Positions 24,180 through 32,332 of a DNA stretch of 64,000 nt are shown piece after piece. Made by a program: the position numbers and the translations under genes. The stretch's first letter is position 1; every line of letters begins with the position of its first letter. The notes under the pieces are model-generated. The model was not told the DNA's origin. It did not search any database and saw only the letters and a list, made by a program, of their open reading frames with translations. The stretch comes from Rhodococcus pseudokoreensis. GTDB taxonomy: Bacteria > Actinomycetota > Actinomycetes > Mycobacteriales > Mycobacteriaceae. Location: the NCBI RefSeq assembly GCF_017068395.1, contig NZ_CP070619.1, positions 3,100,001-3,164,000 of the forward strand, written 5' to 3'.

Positions 24180-25892
24180 GTGACAGCTGATCAACCCCGG
24201 AACCAGTCGGCCCAGCCACGTCGACCGGAAATCGAACTCGCGTGGCATCGCGCCACGATGAGTGGGCTCGACCCCGGCATGGAGGTCCGCGAAACGATCA
24301 TCAGCGACATCGACGTGCGGAGCACGCTGACTGTCGCGGCCGGACCTGTCCTGGACAAGATGGTCGAGGAATTGTCGGACACCCGTTTCTCGATCCTGCT
24401 CGCCGACCGCACCTCACGCATCGTCGACCGCCGCGTCACCAGTCAGGCGATCGGCCGTGCCCTCGATCGGGTTCTGGCTGTTCCCGGATTCCAGTACCTC
24501 GAGGAAGTGAGCGGCACGAACTCGCTCGCTACCGCGTTCGAACTACGCCGGCCGATCGCTGTCACCGGCGAGGAGCACTTCCTCGAAGCCCTGCGACGTT
24601 TCTGCTGCTACGGCGCACCGATCATCCACCCGGTGACCCACCGCCTCGAGGGCGTGATCGACGTATCCGGACCCGTGGCCGATGCGACCACCCTGCTGGG
24701 GCCGTTCCTGATGCGGGCGGCCCGCGACATCGAAGAGCGCCTGCTCGAAGGATCCCGCGTAGCCGAGAAGCAACTCCTCGCCGAGTTCCAGGCCCACGCG
24801 AACCAGAAGCGTCACGCGGTGATCGCACTAGGCGAGAACCTGGTGCTGACGAACACGGCAGCGGTCGATCTGATCAAGGGAGCCGACCACGTCGCGCTGC
24901 GGGCAATCGCGGCGGATCTGTCCAGTCGCGCGCCCTTCGAATGCTCGCTCACTCTGGCTTCGGGCACCGAGGTCTCCGTCCGCGCCCGTGCGGTGGCGGG
25001 CAGTCACGGTGGTGCGCTGTTCGAGATCACCGAGGATTCGTCGTTGGTCACGCGCCGGCCGTCCGGGCCTCGCCGGTCGATCACCGCACCGGCCGACGAG
25101 CCGTCCCCGACCAAGCTGTCCCGGACGGTACTGATCACCGGCGAACCCGGGACCGGCAGAACCTCCACGGCGCGGTCGCTGGCAGGCGCAGAGTGCGTGG
25201 TGTTCGACGCGGCCGACGCCGTCGAGGACGACAGCACCTGGTTCCTCGCCGTGCGCTCGGCGTTGAGGGAGGCTGACAAGTCGATCGTGATCGACAACAT
25301 CGACGCCCTGAGTCCTCGGTTGGCCGCTCAGCTCGCCGCACCGGTACGCGTCAGCCGCAACCCGGTCGTGCTCGCCGGCGCACCGCTGTCCGAACTCGAC
25401 AACCCGCACCGGGCTCTCGCGTCCCTGGCGCTGACCCGGCACGACCTGCAACCGCTGCGCACCTATCCGCACAAACTGGCGGGGATCGTCAAGTCCGTCT
25501 TGGAGGATCTACTGCCAAATTCCACGGTGGAGCTTGCCCCCTCCGCCCTCCAGGTACTCGCGACTCAACCGTGGCCCGGCAACATCCGCGAGCTGCGTGC
25601 CGTTCTCGAGTATGCGGCCCGGGGACGCGATCGCGGTGTGATCGTCGAAACCGATCTACCGGAAACCATTCGGACGAACACGAATTCGTCCCGAACGCTG
25701 ACCTTGATGGAGACCGCCGAACGGGACGCAATCGTCGCCGCCCTGCGCGCGTCGAACGGAAACAAGGCAGCGGCGGCCGCCGAACTCGGGATCGGACGGA
25801 CCACGCTCTACGCCCGTCTGCGTCGCTACCGCATCTCGGATCCTGCACCCCAAGCGAGTGTTCGTAATCGGAACAGTTCGACCACACGGTGA
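24180..25892 (+). CDS. AcoR-like regulator with degenerate AAA and Fis-type HTH
   Basis: A 570-residue regulator. The N terminus (EIELAWHRATMSGLDPGMEVRE) and following GAF-like region (residues about 50-190) match AcoR-type sensors. A central AAA-like domain has a Walker A GEPGTGRTS and an arginine-containing WPGNIRELRAVLEYA segment but lacks the GAFTGA loop needed to contact sigma-54. The C-terminal Fis-type HTH is NKAAAAAELGIGRTTLYARLRRY. It is thus a sigma-54-independent descendant, as in other actinobacteria. GTG 24180 is preceded by GGTGGAGC; an earlier GTG (24150) is possible. It lies between, and probably controls, the LDI-type and aldehyde dehydrogenase operons. Confidence 0.85.
   Translation: MTADQPRNQSAQPRRPEIELAWHRATMSGLDPGMEVRETIISDIDVRSTLTVAAGPVLDKMVEELSDTRFSILLADRTSRIVDRRVTSQAIGRALDRVLAVPGFQYLEEVSGTNSLATAFELRRPIAVTGEEHFLEALRRFCCYGAPIIHPVTHRLEGVIDVSGPVADATTLLGPFLMRAARDIEERLLEGSRVAEKQLLAEFQAHANQKRHAVIALGENLVLTNTAAVDLIKGADHVALRAIAADLSSRAPFECSLTLASGTEVSVRARAVAGSHGGALFEITEDSSLVTRRPSGPRRSITAPADEPSPTKLSRTVLITGEPGTGRTSTARSLAGAECVVFDAADAVEDDSTWFLAVRSALREADKSIVIDNIDALSPRLAAQLAAPVRVSRNPVVLAGAPLSELDNPHRALASLALTRHDLQPLRTYPHKLAGIVKSVLEDLLPNSTVELAPSALQVLATQPWPGNIRELRAVLEYAARGRDRGVIVETDLPETIRTNTNSSRTLTLMETAERDAIVAALRASNGNKAAAAAELGIGRTTLYARLRRYRISDPAPQASVRNRNSSTTR
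25856..25878. promoter_or_regulatory. Second copy of the GAGTGTTC palindrome
   Basis: GAGTGTTC-GTAATCG-GAACAGTT lies inside the last codons of the AcoR-like gene, about 75 bases before the aldehyde dehydrogenase start. It shares the left arm, spacing and most of the centre with the site at 21369-21391 (right arm 6 of 8 identical). Confidence 0.6.
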
Positions 25893-25900
25893 TCGACAAG

Positions 25901-25941
25901 TGTGAGTAGGGCCACTCCAGTGGGGAGTCGGCCTACTCACA
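25901..25941 (+). promoter_or_regulatory. Long hairpin abutting the aldehyde dehydrogenase ribosome site
   Basis: TGTGAGTAGG (25901-25910) pairs perfectly with CCTACTCACA (25932-25941); an inner ACTCC/GGAGT pairing extends the stem. The right arm ends at the AAAGG ribosome site (25941-25945). It may terminate the regulator transcript or modulate translation of the dehydrogenase. Confidence 0.5.
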
Positions 25942-25954
25942 AAGGATGAATCTG

Positions 25955-27415
25955 GTGACCGTTGAAGCCCAGTCCCGAATCACCGTCGACGCAGAGTTCC
26001 CGATGACCATCGGCGGTAAATCCGTCACCACCTCCGACACCGCGCCGGTGTACAACCCGGCGACCAAAGAAATCATCGCCCGCGTTCCGGTCGCATCTCG
26101 ATCCGACCTCGATACCGCCGTGGCCGCCGCGAAGGACGCATTCGAGACCTGGTCCGCGACTTCGCTCGAGGAACGTCAGTCGATTGTCGCGGCGATCGGC
26201 GACCGGCTCGAGGCGCACGCGGAGGAATTCCTCGCCCTCCTCACCGCCGAGCAGGGTAAGCCGCGGCCGATGGCGGAGTGGGAGGTGTACGGATCGGTAG
26301 CCTGGTTCCGGGAGATCGCCACTCAGTCGTTGCCCGAGGAGATTCTCGTCGACGACCCCGACCGCCGGGTCATCAGCCGTCACACACCGCTCGGCGTGGT
26401 CGGCGCGATCGTCCCGTGGAACTTCCCGATCCTGCTGGCCGTGTGGAAGATCGCGCCGGCGTTGGTCGCGGGCAACACGATCATCGTGAAGCCGTCCCCG
26501 TTCACGCCGCTGTGCGACCTGAAACTGGTCGAACTCGTTCAGGATCTCCTTCCCCCGGGTGTACTCAGCGCGGTCAGCGGCGACGACGACCTCGGAAAGT
26601 GGATCACCTCCCATCCCGACATCGCAAAGATCGCGTTCACCGGCAGCACCGACACCGGCAAGCACGTGATGCGCTCGGCCGCAGACACTCTCAAACGCAT
26701 CACCCTGGAGCTCGGCGGAAACGATCCGGCGATCGTGCTCGGCGACGTCGATCCGGCCAAGGTGGCGCCGCAGATCTTCTGGGCCGCCTTCCAGAACAAC
26801 GCCCAGTTCTGCAATGCCGCCAAGCGCATCTACATTCACGACAGCGTGTACGAGTCCGTGCGTGACGAACTCGTGAAGTACGCGCAGTCGGTCGTGGTCG
26901 GCAACGGTGCCGATTCCGACACCCAGCTGGGCCCGATTCAGAACCTGCAGCAGTACGAGAAGGTCGGCGAGTACTTCGACGACTGCACCGCGCAGGGCTA
27001 CACCTTCGCACTCGGCGGCCGGATCGACCCGGACGCGGACGGCTGGTTCGTGCCCGTCACCCTCGTCGACAACCCGCCGGAGGACTCCCGCCTCGTCGCC
27101 GAGGAGCCCTTCGGACCCATCCTTCCGTTGCTGCGGTGGACCGACGAAGACGATGTGATCGCCCGGGCCAACGACACCATCTGGGGCCTCGGCGCGACGG
27201 TCTGGGGCGAAGATCTCGAAGCGATCGAGCGGATCGGCCGCCGGCTCGAGGCCGGAACCGTGTGGCTGAACGAGGTCCACCAGTACTCCCCCCATCAGGT
27301 CTTCGGTGGCCACAAGCAGTCCGGCATCGGTGCCGAGAACTCCTTGCACGGACTCGCCGAGTACACCAACCACCAGACCATCACCCTCAACAAGGTGCCG
27401 AACGCCGTTTCCTGA
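25955..27415 (+). CDS. NAD-dependent aldehyde dehydrogenase
   Basis: A 486-residue aldehyde dehydrogenase with GAIVPWNFPI (cofactor loop), TGSTDTGKHV, the general-base Glu in LELGGNDPAIV and catalytic Cys in NNAQFCNAAKR, plus EEPFGPILPL and VFGGHKQSGIG at the C terminus. GTG 25955 is chosen because AAAGG lies at ideal distance; ATG 25946 would overlap that site. It is the first gene of an operon with an alcohol dehydrogenase and an acyl-CoA ligase, so it likely oxidises the aldehyde formed by the alcohol dehydrogenase (geranial/prenal type, or an aromatic aldehyde). Confidence 0.92.
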   Translation: MTVEAQSRITVDAEFPMTIGGKSVTTSDTAPVYNPATKEIIARVPVASRSDLDTAVAAAKDAFETWSATSLEERQSIVAAIGDRLEAHAEEFLALLTAEQGKPRPMAEWEVYGSVAWFREIATQSLPEEILVDDPDRRVISRHTPLGVVGAIVPWNFPILLAVWKIAPALVAGNTIIVKPSPFTPLCDLKLVELVQDLLPPGVLSAVSGDDDLGKWITSHPDIAKIAFTGSTDTGKHVMRSAADTLKRITLELGGNDPAIVLGDVDPAKVAPQIFWAAFQNNAQFCNAAKRIYIHDSVYESVRDELVKYAQSVVVGNGADSDTQLGPIQNLQQYEKVGEYFDDCTAQGYTFALGGRIDPDADGWFVPVTLVDNPPEDSRLVAEEPFGPILPLLRWTDEDDVIARANDTIWGLGATVWGEDLEAIERIGRRLEAGTVWLNEVHQYSPHQVFGGHKQSGIGAENSLHGLAEYTNHQTITLNKVPNAVS

Positions 27416-27470
27416 CAGCACCGTTCGCGCTGTTCACCAGGTGCCCGCCCGACCTAGAAGGATTTGTTCG

Positions 27471-28595
27471 ATGGACACAACCGCCGCTGTTCTGCGCTCT
27501 GCCGACAGCCCGCTCACACTCGAGACACTGCACATCGACGATCTGCGCCCGCACGAGGTGCTGGTGCGGATCGTCGGCTCCGGGATCTGCCATACCGACC
27601 TCGGCGTCATCGCCGGACAGGAAGCAGGACAATCACCAATCGTCCTGGGTCATGAGGGATCCGGAGTCGTCGACGCCGTGGGAGCCGAGGTCACCACCGT
27701 CGCACCCGGGGACCACGTGGTGCTCTCCTACAATTTCTGCGACGACTGCGACAACTGCTCCCGCGGTCTGCCGATGCACTGCCGGCACTTCGTCGGGCTC
27801 AACCTCGTCGGGGCCCGTCTCGATGGCACCACGGCTCTGAGTGCCGGAGACGAACCGGTCCGTGGACATTTCTTCGGTCAGTCGTCGTGGGCGGCCCACG
27901 CGGTCGCCAACGAGCAGAACTGCGTCAAGGTTTCTCACGATCTGCCCCTCGAACTGCTCGGACCACTCGGGTGCGGAATCCAGACTGGTGCGGGCGCCGT
28001 CCTGAACACCCTGCATCCCGAACCCGGGTCCTCGATCGTCATCTTCGGGGTGGGCTCGGTGGGCCTGGCCGCACTACTCGGCGCGGTTGCCGCAGAGTGC
28101 AGCACGATCATCGCCGTCGACATCCAGCAGTCCCGGCTGCAGAAGGCGACCAAGCTCGGGGCGACTCACACGATCAACTCGGCCACCGAGGACGTCGTCG
28201 CCCGTGTTCTCGAGATCACGGGCGGTCGCGGAGCCCAGTACTGCGTCGACTGCATCGCTCTGCCGGCAGTCCTGCGGAGCGCCCTCGAGTGCCTGCAGTC
28301 GCCCGGCGTGTGTGCCACCGTCGGCTTCCAGGGCATGTCCAACGAGATCACACTCGATCAGGGACACCTCCTGTTCGGCCGCACCCTGGTCGGGGTCATC
28401 GAAGGCGACGCCGTCCCCGCCGATTTCGTGATCCGCATGATCGAGCTGTATCAGGCGGGCCGGTTCCCCTTCGACGAACTGATCGACACCTTCCCGTTCG
28501 AACGGATCAACGACGCCCTCGACGCGGTCCACCGAGGAGATGTCACCAAGGCAGTCCTGACGTTCGGCACCCCACCCGAAAGCGACGAGCAATGA
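27471..28595 (+). CDS. Zinc-dependent alcohol dehydrogenase (aryl/allyl-alcohol type)
   Basis: A 374-residue medium-chain dehydrogenase. Catalytic zinc ligands lie in GSGICHTDLG and GHEGSGVVDAVG; the structural zinc lobe has four cysteines in FCDDCDNCSRGLPMHC; NAD binding uses GVGSVGLAALLGA. The long form with QTGAGAVLN is typical of benzyl-alcohol and geraniol dehydrogenases. Ribosome site AGAAGGA precedes ATG 27471. With its neighbours it forms an alcohol-aldehyde-acid-CoA chain. Benzyl alcohol remains an alternative substrate class. Confidence 0.92.
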   Translation: MDTTAAVLRSADSPLTLETLHIDDLRPHEVLVRIVGSGICHTDLGVIAGQEAGQSPIVLGHEGSGVVDAVGAEVTTVAPGDHVVLSYNFCDDCDNCSRGLPMHCRHFVGLNLVGARLDGTTALSAGDEPVRGHFFGQSSWAAHAVANEQNCVKVSHDLPLELLGPLGCGIQTGAGAVLNTLHPEPGSSIVIFGVGSVGLAALLGAVAAECSTIIAVDIQQSRLQKATKLGATHTINSATEDVVARVLEITGGRGAQYCVDCIALPAVLRSALECLQSPGVCATVGFQGMSNEITLDQGHLLFGRTLVGVIEGDAVPADFVIRMIELYQAGRFPFDELIDTFPFERINDALDAVHRGDVTKAVLTFGTPPESDEQ

Positions 28596-30169
28596 GTGAC
28601 CTCCGCACCGCAGCGGCACCCTCGGTCGGCCCCGGTCAGATTCTTCCCTTCGCCGCCACCCGCCATCCCGACAAGATCGGGTTGGTGGTCGGCGACAGCC
28701 GGCTGACCTACCGCGAACTCGACCGCCTCTCCGACAACGTCGCCGCATCCCTGCGGGCCGGCGGCATCGGGACCGGCGACGTCGTCTCGCTGTACGGCCA
28801 GAACAGCTGGCAATGGATCGTCAGCTACCACGGCGCCCTCAAGGCCGGCGCCGTGGTGAACCCGGTCAACGTGATGCTCACCGGCCCCGAACTCGCGTAC
28901 GTCCTGGGCGACTGCGGCGCGAAGGCGGTGTTCGCCGGACCCGACCAGGCAGGCACGGTGTCGGGGGCACTCGACAGCGTTGCATCGGTGGACCTGTTCT
29001 GCGTCTTCGGCCGATCCGACGCGTCCGCACCCGAGGGCGCCGTCCCGTGGGACGACTTCCTGGCGTCGGCTGCCGGGAGCACGGCAGTATCGGCACCCGA
29101 CGTGGCACCGAAAGACCTGTGCTGCATCGGATACACCTCGGGAACGACGGGGCACCCCAAGGGGGCCATGCAATCACACCAGTCGGTCCTGTTGAATTGC
29201 GCCCTGACCGCCACCATGCACGGTCGCGGCGTGGACGAGATCGTGGTCACCGCCCTGCCCGCCGCACACGTCTACGGGAACGTCGCCATCAACAGCACCT
29301 TCCTCGCCGGCGGGACGGTTGTGCTGATGGAACGATTCGACGCCGCTCACGCACTGCACCTGATCGCCACCGAGCACGCCACCCTGTTCGAGGGTGTTCC
29401 CGCCATGTACTCGATGATGCTGGCCGACCCCGCCTTCGAGACGGCCGACGTGACGAGTCTGCGCAAGAGCACCATCGGCGGGCAGACGTTCAGCCCGAGC
29501 CTCGCCGAGCGCTGGCAGGCCCGGGTGGCCGGTCCGGTACTGGAACTGTGGGGGATGACCGAAATCGCCGGTCTCGGCACCACCCATTCCGTCTTCGCAC
29601 CGCCCGTCCTCGGGTCGATCGGGGTCTCCCTGCCCGGGACCGAGATCAAGATCGCCCCCATCGACGGCGGCGCCGGTGAGGTTCCCGTCGGCACACCCGG
29701 CGAACTCGTCGTGCGCGGACCGCTGGTGATGCTCGGGTATCACGGCCGGCCGGACGCGACCGCTGAGGTGCTCGGCGCCGACGGGTGGCTCCGCACCGGT
29801 GACGTCGCGTACGTCGACGACACCGGTCACTTCTTCGTCGTCGACCGGCTCAAGGACATGATCCTCACCGCCGGCTACAACGTGTACCCGGCCGAAATCG
29901 AGCGGGTGATCAGCTCGCATCCCCAGGTGACGATGGTCGCGGTAGGCAAGCGGCCGGACGAGGTGAAAGGAGAGGTAGCAGTGGCCTACGTCGTCACGGC
30001 AGCCGGCAGCGACCTCGACGCCGCGGCCGTCCTGGAGTTCTGCCGAGAACGCCTCGCCGCTTACAAGCGCCCCCGCGACGTCGTCTTCGTCGACGCCCTG
30101 CCGACGACGTCCTCGGGTAAACTGATGCGCCGCAAGCTCACCGAGCTCGATCACGCCATCTCGCGGTAG
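28592..30169 (+). CDS. AMP-dependent acyl-CoA ligase
   Basis: A 525-residue ANL-superfamily ligase: P-loop YTSGTTGHPKGAMQSH (about residue 180), the GMTEIAGLGTTH adenylate motif, DGWLRTGDVAYVDDTGHFFVVDRLKDMI and the C-terminal lysine in TTSSGKLMRRKL. It activates a carboxylate to its CoA thioester. ATG 28592 overlaps the alcohol dehydrogenase stop (ATGA), so it belongs to the same operon and completes the oxidation route to a CoA ester ready for beta-oxidation or carboxylation. Acid specificity cannot be read. Confidence 0.9.
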   Translation: MSDLRTAAAPSVGPGQILPFAATRHPDKIGLVVGDSRLTYRELDRLSDNVAASLRAGGIGTGDVVSLYGQNSWQWIVSYHGALKAGAVVNPVNVMLTGPELAYVLGDCGAKAVFAGPDQAGTVSGALDSVASVDLFCVFGRSDASAPEGAVPWDDFLASAAGSTAVSAPDVAPKDLCCIGYTSGTTGHPKGAMQSHQSVLLNCALTATMHGRGVDEIVVTALPAAHVYGNVAINSTFLAGGTVVLMERFDAAHALHLIATEHATLFEGVPAMYSMMLADPAFETADVTSLRKSTIGGQTFSPSLAERWQARVAGPVLELWGMTEIAGLGTTHSVFAPPVLGSIGVSLPGTEIKIAPIDGGAGEVPVGTPGELVVRGPLVMLGYHGRPDATAEVLGADGWLRTGDVAYVDDTGHFFVVDRLKDMILTAGYNVYPAEIERVISSHPQVTMVAVGKRPDEVKGEVAVAYVVTAAGSDLDAAAVLEFCRERLAAYKRPRDVVFVDALPTTSSGKLMRRKLTELDHAISR

Positions 30170-30199
30170 CTCAGACAGATCGACCACACGATTCGCCGT

Positions 30200-30249
30200 T
30201 GCCGAATCACCCGCCCGCCAGGCCGAGGGCAACGGCGGGTGATTCGGCA
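30200..30249. terminator. 15-bp inverted repeat after the ligase operon
   Basis: TGCCGAATCACCCGC (30200-30214) and its exact complement (30235-30249) flank a 20-base loop, 31 bases past the ligase stop. No T tract follows. It is a probable terminator of the alcohol-oxidation operon, but could also act as an operator for the next gene. Confidence 0.6.
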
Positions 30250-30298
30250 GTTATCATCAACTCGAGATCCGTTCTGCGTCGAATACCAAAGAGGTCGT

Positions 30299-31561
30299 GT
30301 GCCAGGTTCAATGATGCGAGCAATAGGGTTCCTTTCCTTCTACGACCGACTCGCCGCAGCTCCGATGCTCGTCGTTCTCGCTACTCAGATGAACGTCTCC
30401 CTCACGGACGCGATCCGAATTGTTTCCGCATATGCGTTGTTGTATGCCCTCGGACAACCGCTTTGGGGTCTCATCAGTGATCGGTACGGTCGAGTTCCCG
30501 TCCTGCGTGTCGCCCTGGTCGGCACCATTGCCGCCACCGCCGCCAGCGTCATGGCCGTCAACCTACCCATGTTGATTCTTGCCCGAGCGGTCGCCGGGCT
30601 TTTCGTCGGATCGCTATTCCCAACATTGCTGACAATCCTCGGAGACTCGTACACCGCATCGACACGAGCACGAGAAATCTCGAGCCTACAAGTCTTCACT
30701 GCCCTCGGCGCAACATTCGCAACTCTCATCGCGGGCGTCCCTGCAACATGGACGGATTGGAGGGTTGTCTTCGCGATAACCGGAGTCGGGGCCGCATGGC
30801 TAGTTGTACAAATGATTCCGCACCGTGCGGGGACACAGTCGAGTTCGCCGGAGCGGAGTACACGGAGTGCCTTTTCGAAGTGGCCGATCTGGCTCTACAT
30901 GCTGGCACTTCTGGAGGGGGGAATCCTTCAGGGCATCTTGACCTACATCGTGCCTGCGCTCGAATATGCCGGGCTCTCCCTCGGTCTCGCGGGCCTGATC
31001 GGGTCGGCATATGGGCTCGGGATCATTGGTGGAGCAGCACTGACTAAACGCCTGGTATCCAGGATCGGGAGAACAGCGATAATCGGCACAGGGGTCGGGG
31101 TACTCATCGCTGCATTCGCCGCCGCGACGGCATCGCAGGGACCCGCCGCGTTGGCCATGACGTCGCTGTTCCTCGGCATATCAAACGCGCTTCTGCATTC
31201 CTCTCTTCAAGGATGGGTCACGGACATCGCCCCGCATGCCCGGGCGACGGCAGTGTCCATCTTCGTCTGCTGCCTATTCCTGGGGAGTTCGCTGGCAACG
31301 TCTGTGACGGCACCCTTCACCGTCAACGGATATTCGACAATCTTTGCAATGACATTCGCCGTCAGCATCGTGCTCGTTCTTCTCGCAACAGGCAGCCACT
31401 GGTTCTGGTCACGGCCCGGCTCTACGGACACAACTGGGTGGCGGACGACCTCTCGGGCAGACCTGGCTGATGTTGCGTCCCAATCAGCTGGTGGCCACGC
31501 GCGCTCGTCGGACAGCACCCGGACGAACGCGCCGAACTCGCCGCGGTGGTTCCCGGGGTAG
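30299..31561 (+). CDS. MFS transporter
   Basis: A 420-residue protein with 12 predicted helices and the MFS loop motif GLISDRYGRVPVLR between helices 2 and 3, plus a weaker KRLVSRIGR in the second half. GTG 30299 is chosen since AAAGAGG lies just upstream; an earlier in-frame GTG at 30239 would start inside the hairpin. Base composition is noticeably lower in GC than its neighbours, with A/T-ending codons frequent, suggesting acquisition from elsewhere. Location after the alcohol-oxidation operon suggests transport of a related compound, without proof. Confidence 0.8.
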   Translation: MPGSMMRAIGFLSFYDRLAAAPMLVVLATQMNVSLTDAIRIVSAYALLYALGQPLWGLISDRYGRVPVLRVALVGTIAATAASVMAVNLPMLILARAVAGLFVGSLFPTLLTILGDSYTASTRAREISSLQVFTALGATFATLIAGVPATWTDWRVVFAITGVGAAWLVVQMIPHRAGTQSSSPERSTRSAFSKWPIWLYMLALLEGGILQGILTYIVPALEYAGLSLGLAGLIGSAYGLGIIGGAALTKRLVSRIGRTAIIGTGVGVLIAAFAAATASQGPAALAMTSLFLGISNALLHSSLQGWVTDIAPHARATAVSIFVCCLFLGSSLATSVTAPFTVNGYSTIFAMTFAVSIVLVLLATGSHWFWSRPGSTDTTGWRTTSRADLADVASQSAGGHARSSDSTRTNAPNSPRWFPG

Positions 31562-31562
31562 A

Positions 31563-32252
31563 TCACGCGTGCAGAGTGAACCCGATCCCGCGGACGGTGC
31601 GGATGAGGGGCGGGATGCCGCTCGATGCAAGCTTGCGGCGCAACGAGCTGACGCACATGTTGAGGACGTTGGTGCGGGCTTCGCCGGGATAGCCCCAGAC
31701 GGTACGGAGGAGTTGTCGTCGGCTGACGACACGGCCCGCGTTCTCGGTGAGGATGCCCATCAGTTCGAATTCGGTTCTGGTCAAACGAATTCGGGCGTCG
31801 TGAATTTCGGCTGTCCCGCGCGCGGCGTCCAGGGTGATGTACGCGGGGTGTGACGGATTCAGCGCCGGGGGTGCGAGACGCCGAAGCAGGGCGCGTAGCC
31901 GGGCGACGGCTTCATCGCCGATGACCGGGGCGATCAGGACGTCGTCGGCGCCGGCCCCGAGGAACTCGCACACGCTGTCGGAGTCGTTTGGTTGCGGTCC
32001 GGTGATCACCACGATGCCGATGGCCGGTTCTGCATTTCTGACCGCCCCTACGACGGCGAGGCCGTCGAAGCCCGGCACTCGGTCGTCGATGACGACCACA
32101 TCGGGTCGCTCGGGCACGGAGTGCACGGTTGTTCCGTGGATCACCCGGAAGTCGGTGTTGGCCGAGTGCCGGGTGATGAACGACGTCTCGCCGTTCGGCG
32201 GGAGGACGAGGATGATCGTCGGTGTCGAGGCCGGAGTGAACGGTGTGGTCAT
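31563..32252 (-). CDS. OmpR-type response regulator-like protein
   Basis: A 229-residue protein with a receiver-like N-terminal half (DVVVIDDRVPGFDG keeps an Asp at the phosphorylation position) and a C-terminal winged helix: RLTRTEFELMGILTENAGRVVSRRQLLRTVWGY and LRRKLASSGIPPLIRTVRGIGFTL. No histidine kinase gene is nearby, so it is an orphan. ATG 32252 gives a normal family length; the longer frame to 32483 is Pro/Arg-rich shadow. It converges on the MFS gene and lies 80 bases beyond the APC permease on the same strand. Confidence 0.82.
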   Translation of the reverse strand: MTTPFTPASTPTIILVLPPNGETSFITRHSANTDFRVIHGTTVHSVPERPDVVVIDDRVPGFDGLAVVGAVRNAEPAIGIVVITGPQPNDSDSVCEFLGAGADDVLIAPVIGDEAVARLRALLRRLAPPALNPSHPAYITLDAARGTAEIHDARIRLTRTEFELMGILTENAGRVVSRRQLLRTVWGYPGEARTNVLNMCVSSLRRKLASSGIPPLIRTVRGIGFTLHA

Positions 32253-32332
32253 TCGCAATGTCCGAGGGGGTTCGTGGGTACCCGGCTGGGGCACGGCCGC
32301 CGCGACTGTGTGGGCGGCGGAGTGGGTGGGTG

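Noticed and set aside
24180..25892. Sigma-54-dependent activator and -24/-12 promoters
   Set aside because: No GAFTGA loop in the regulator, and I saw no convincing GG-N10-GC promoter in the flanking operons.
25937..27421. 494-aa minus-strand frame opposite the aldehyde dehydrogenase
   Set aside because: Mirror of a catalytically complete aldehyde dehydrogenase; no homology signals of its own.
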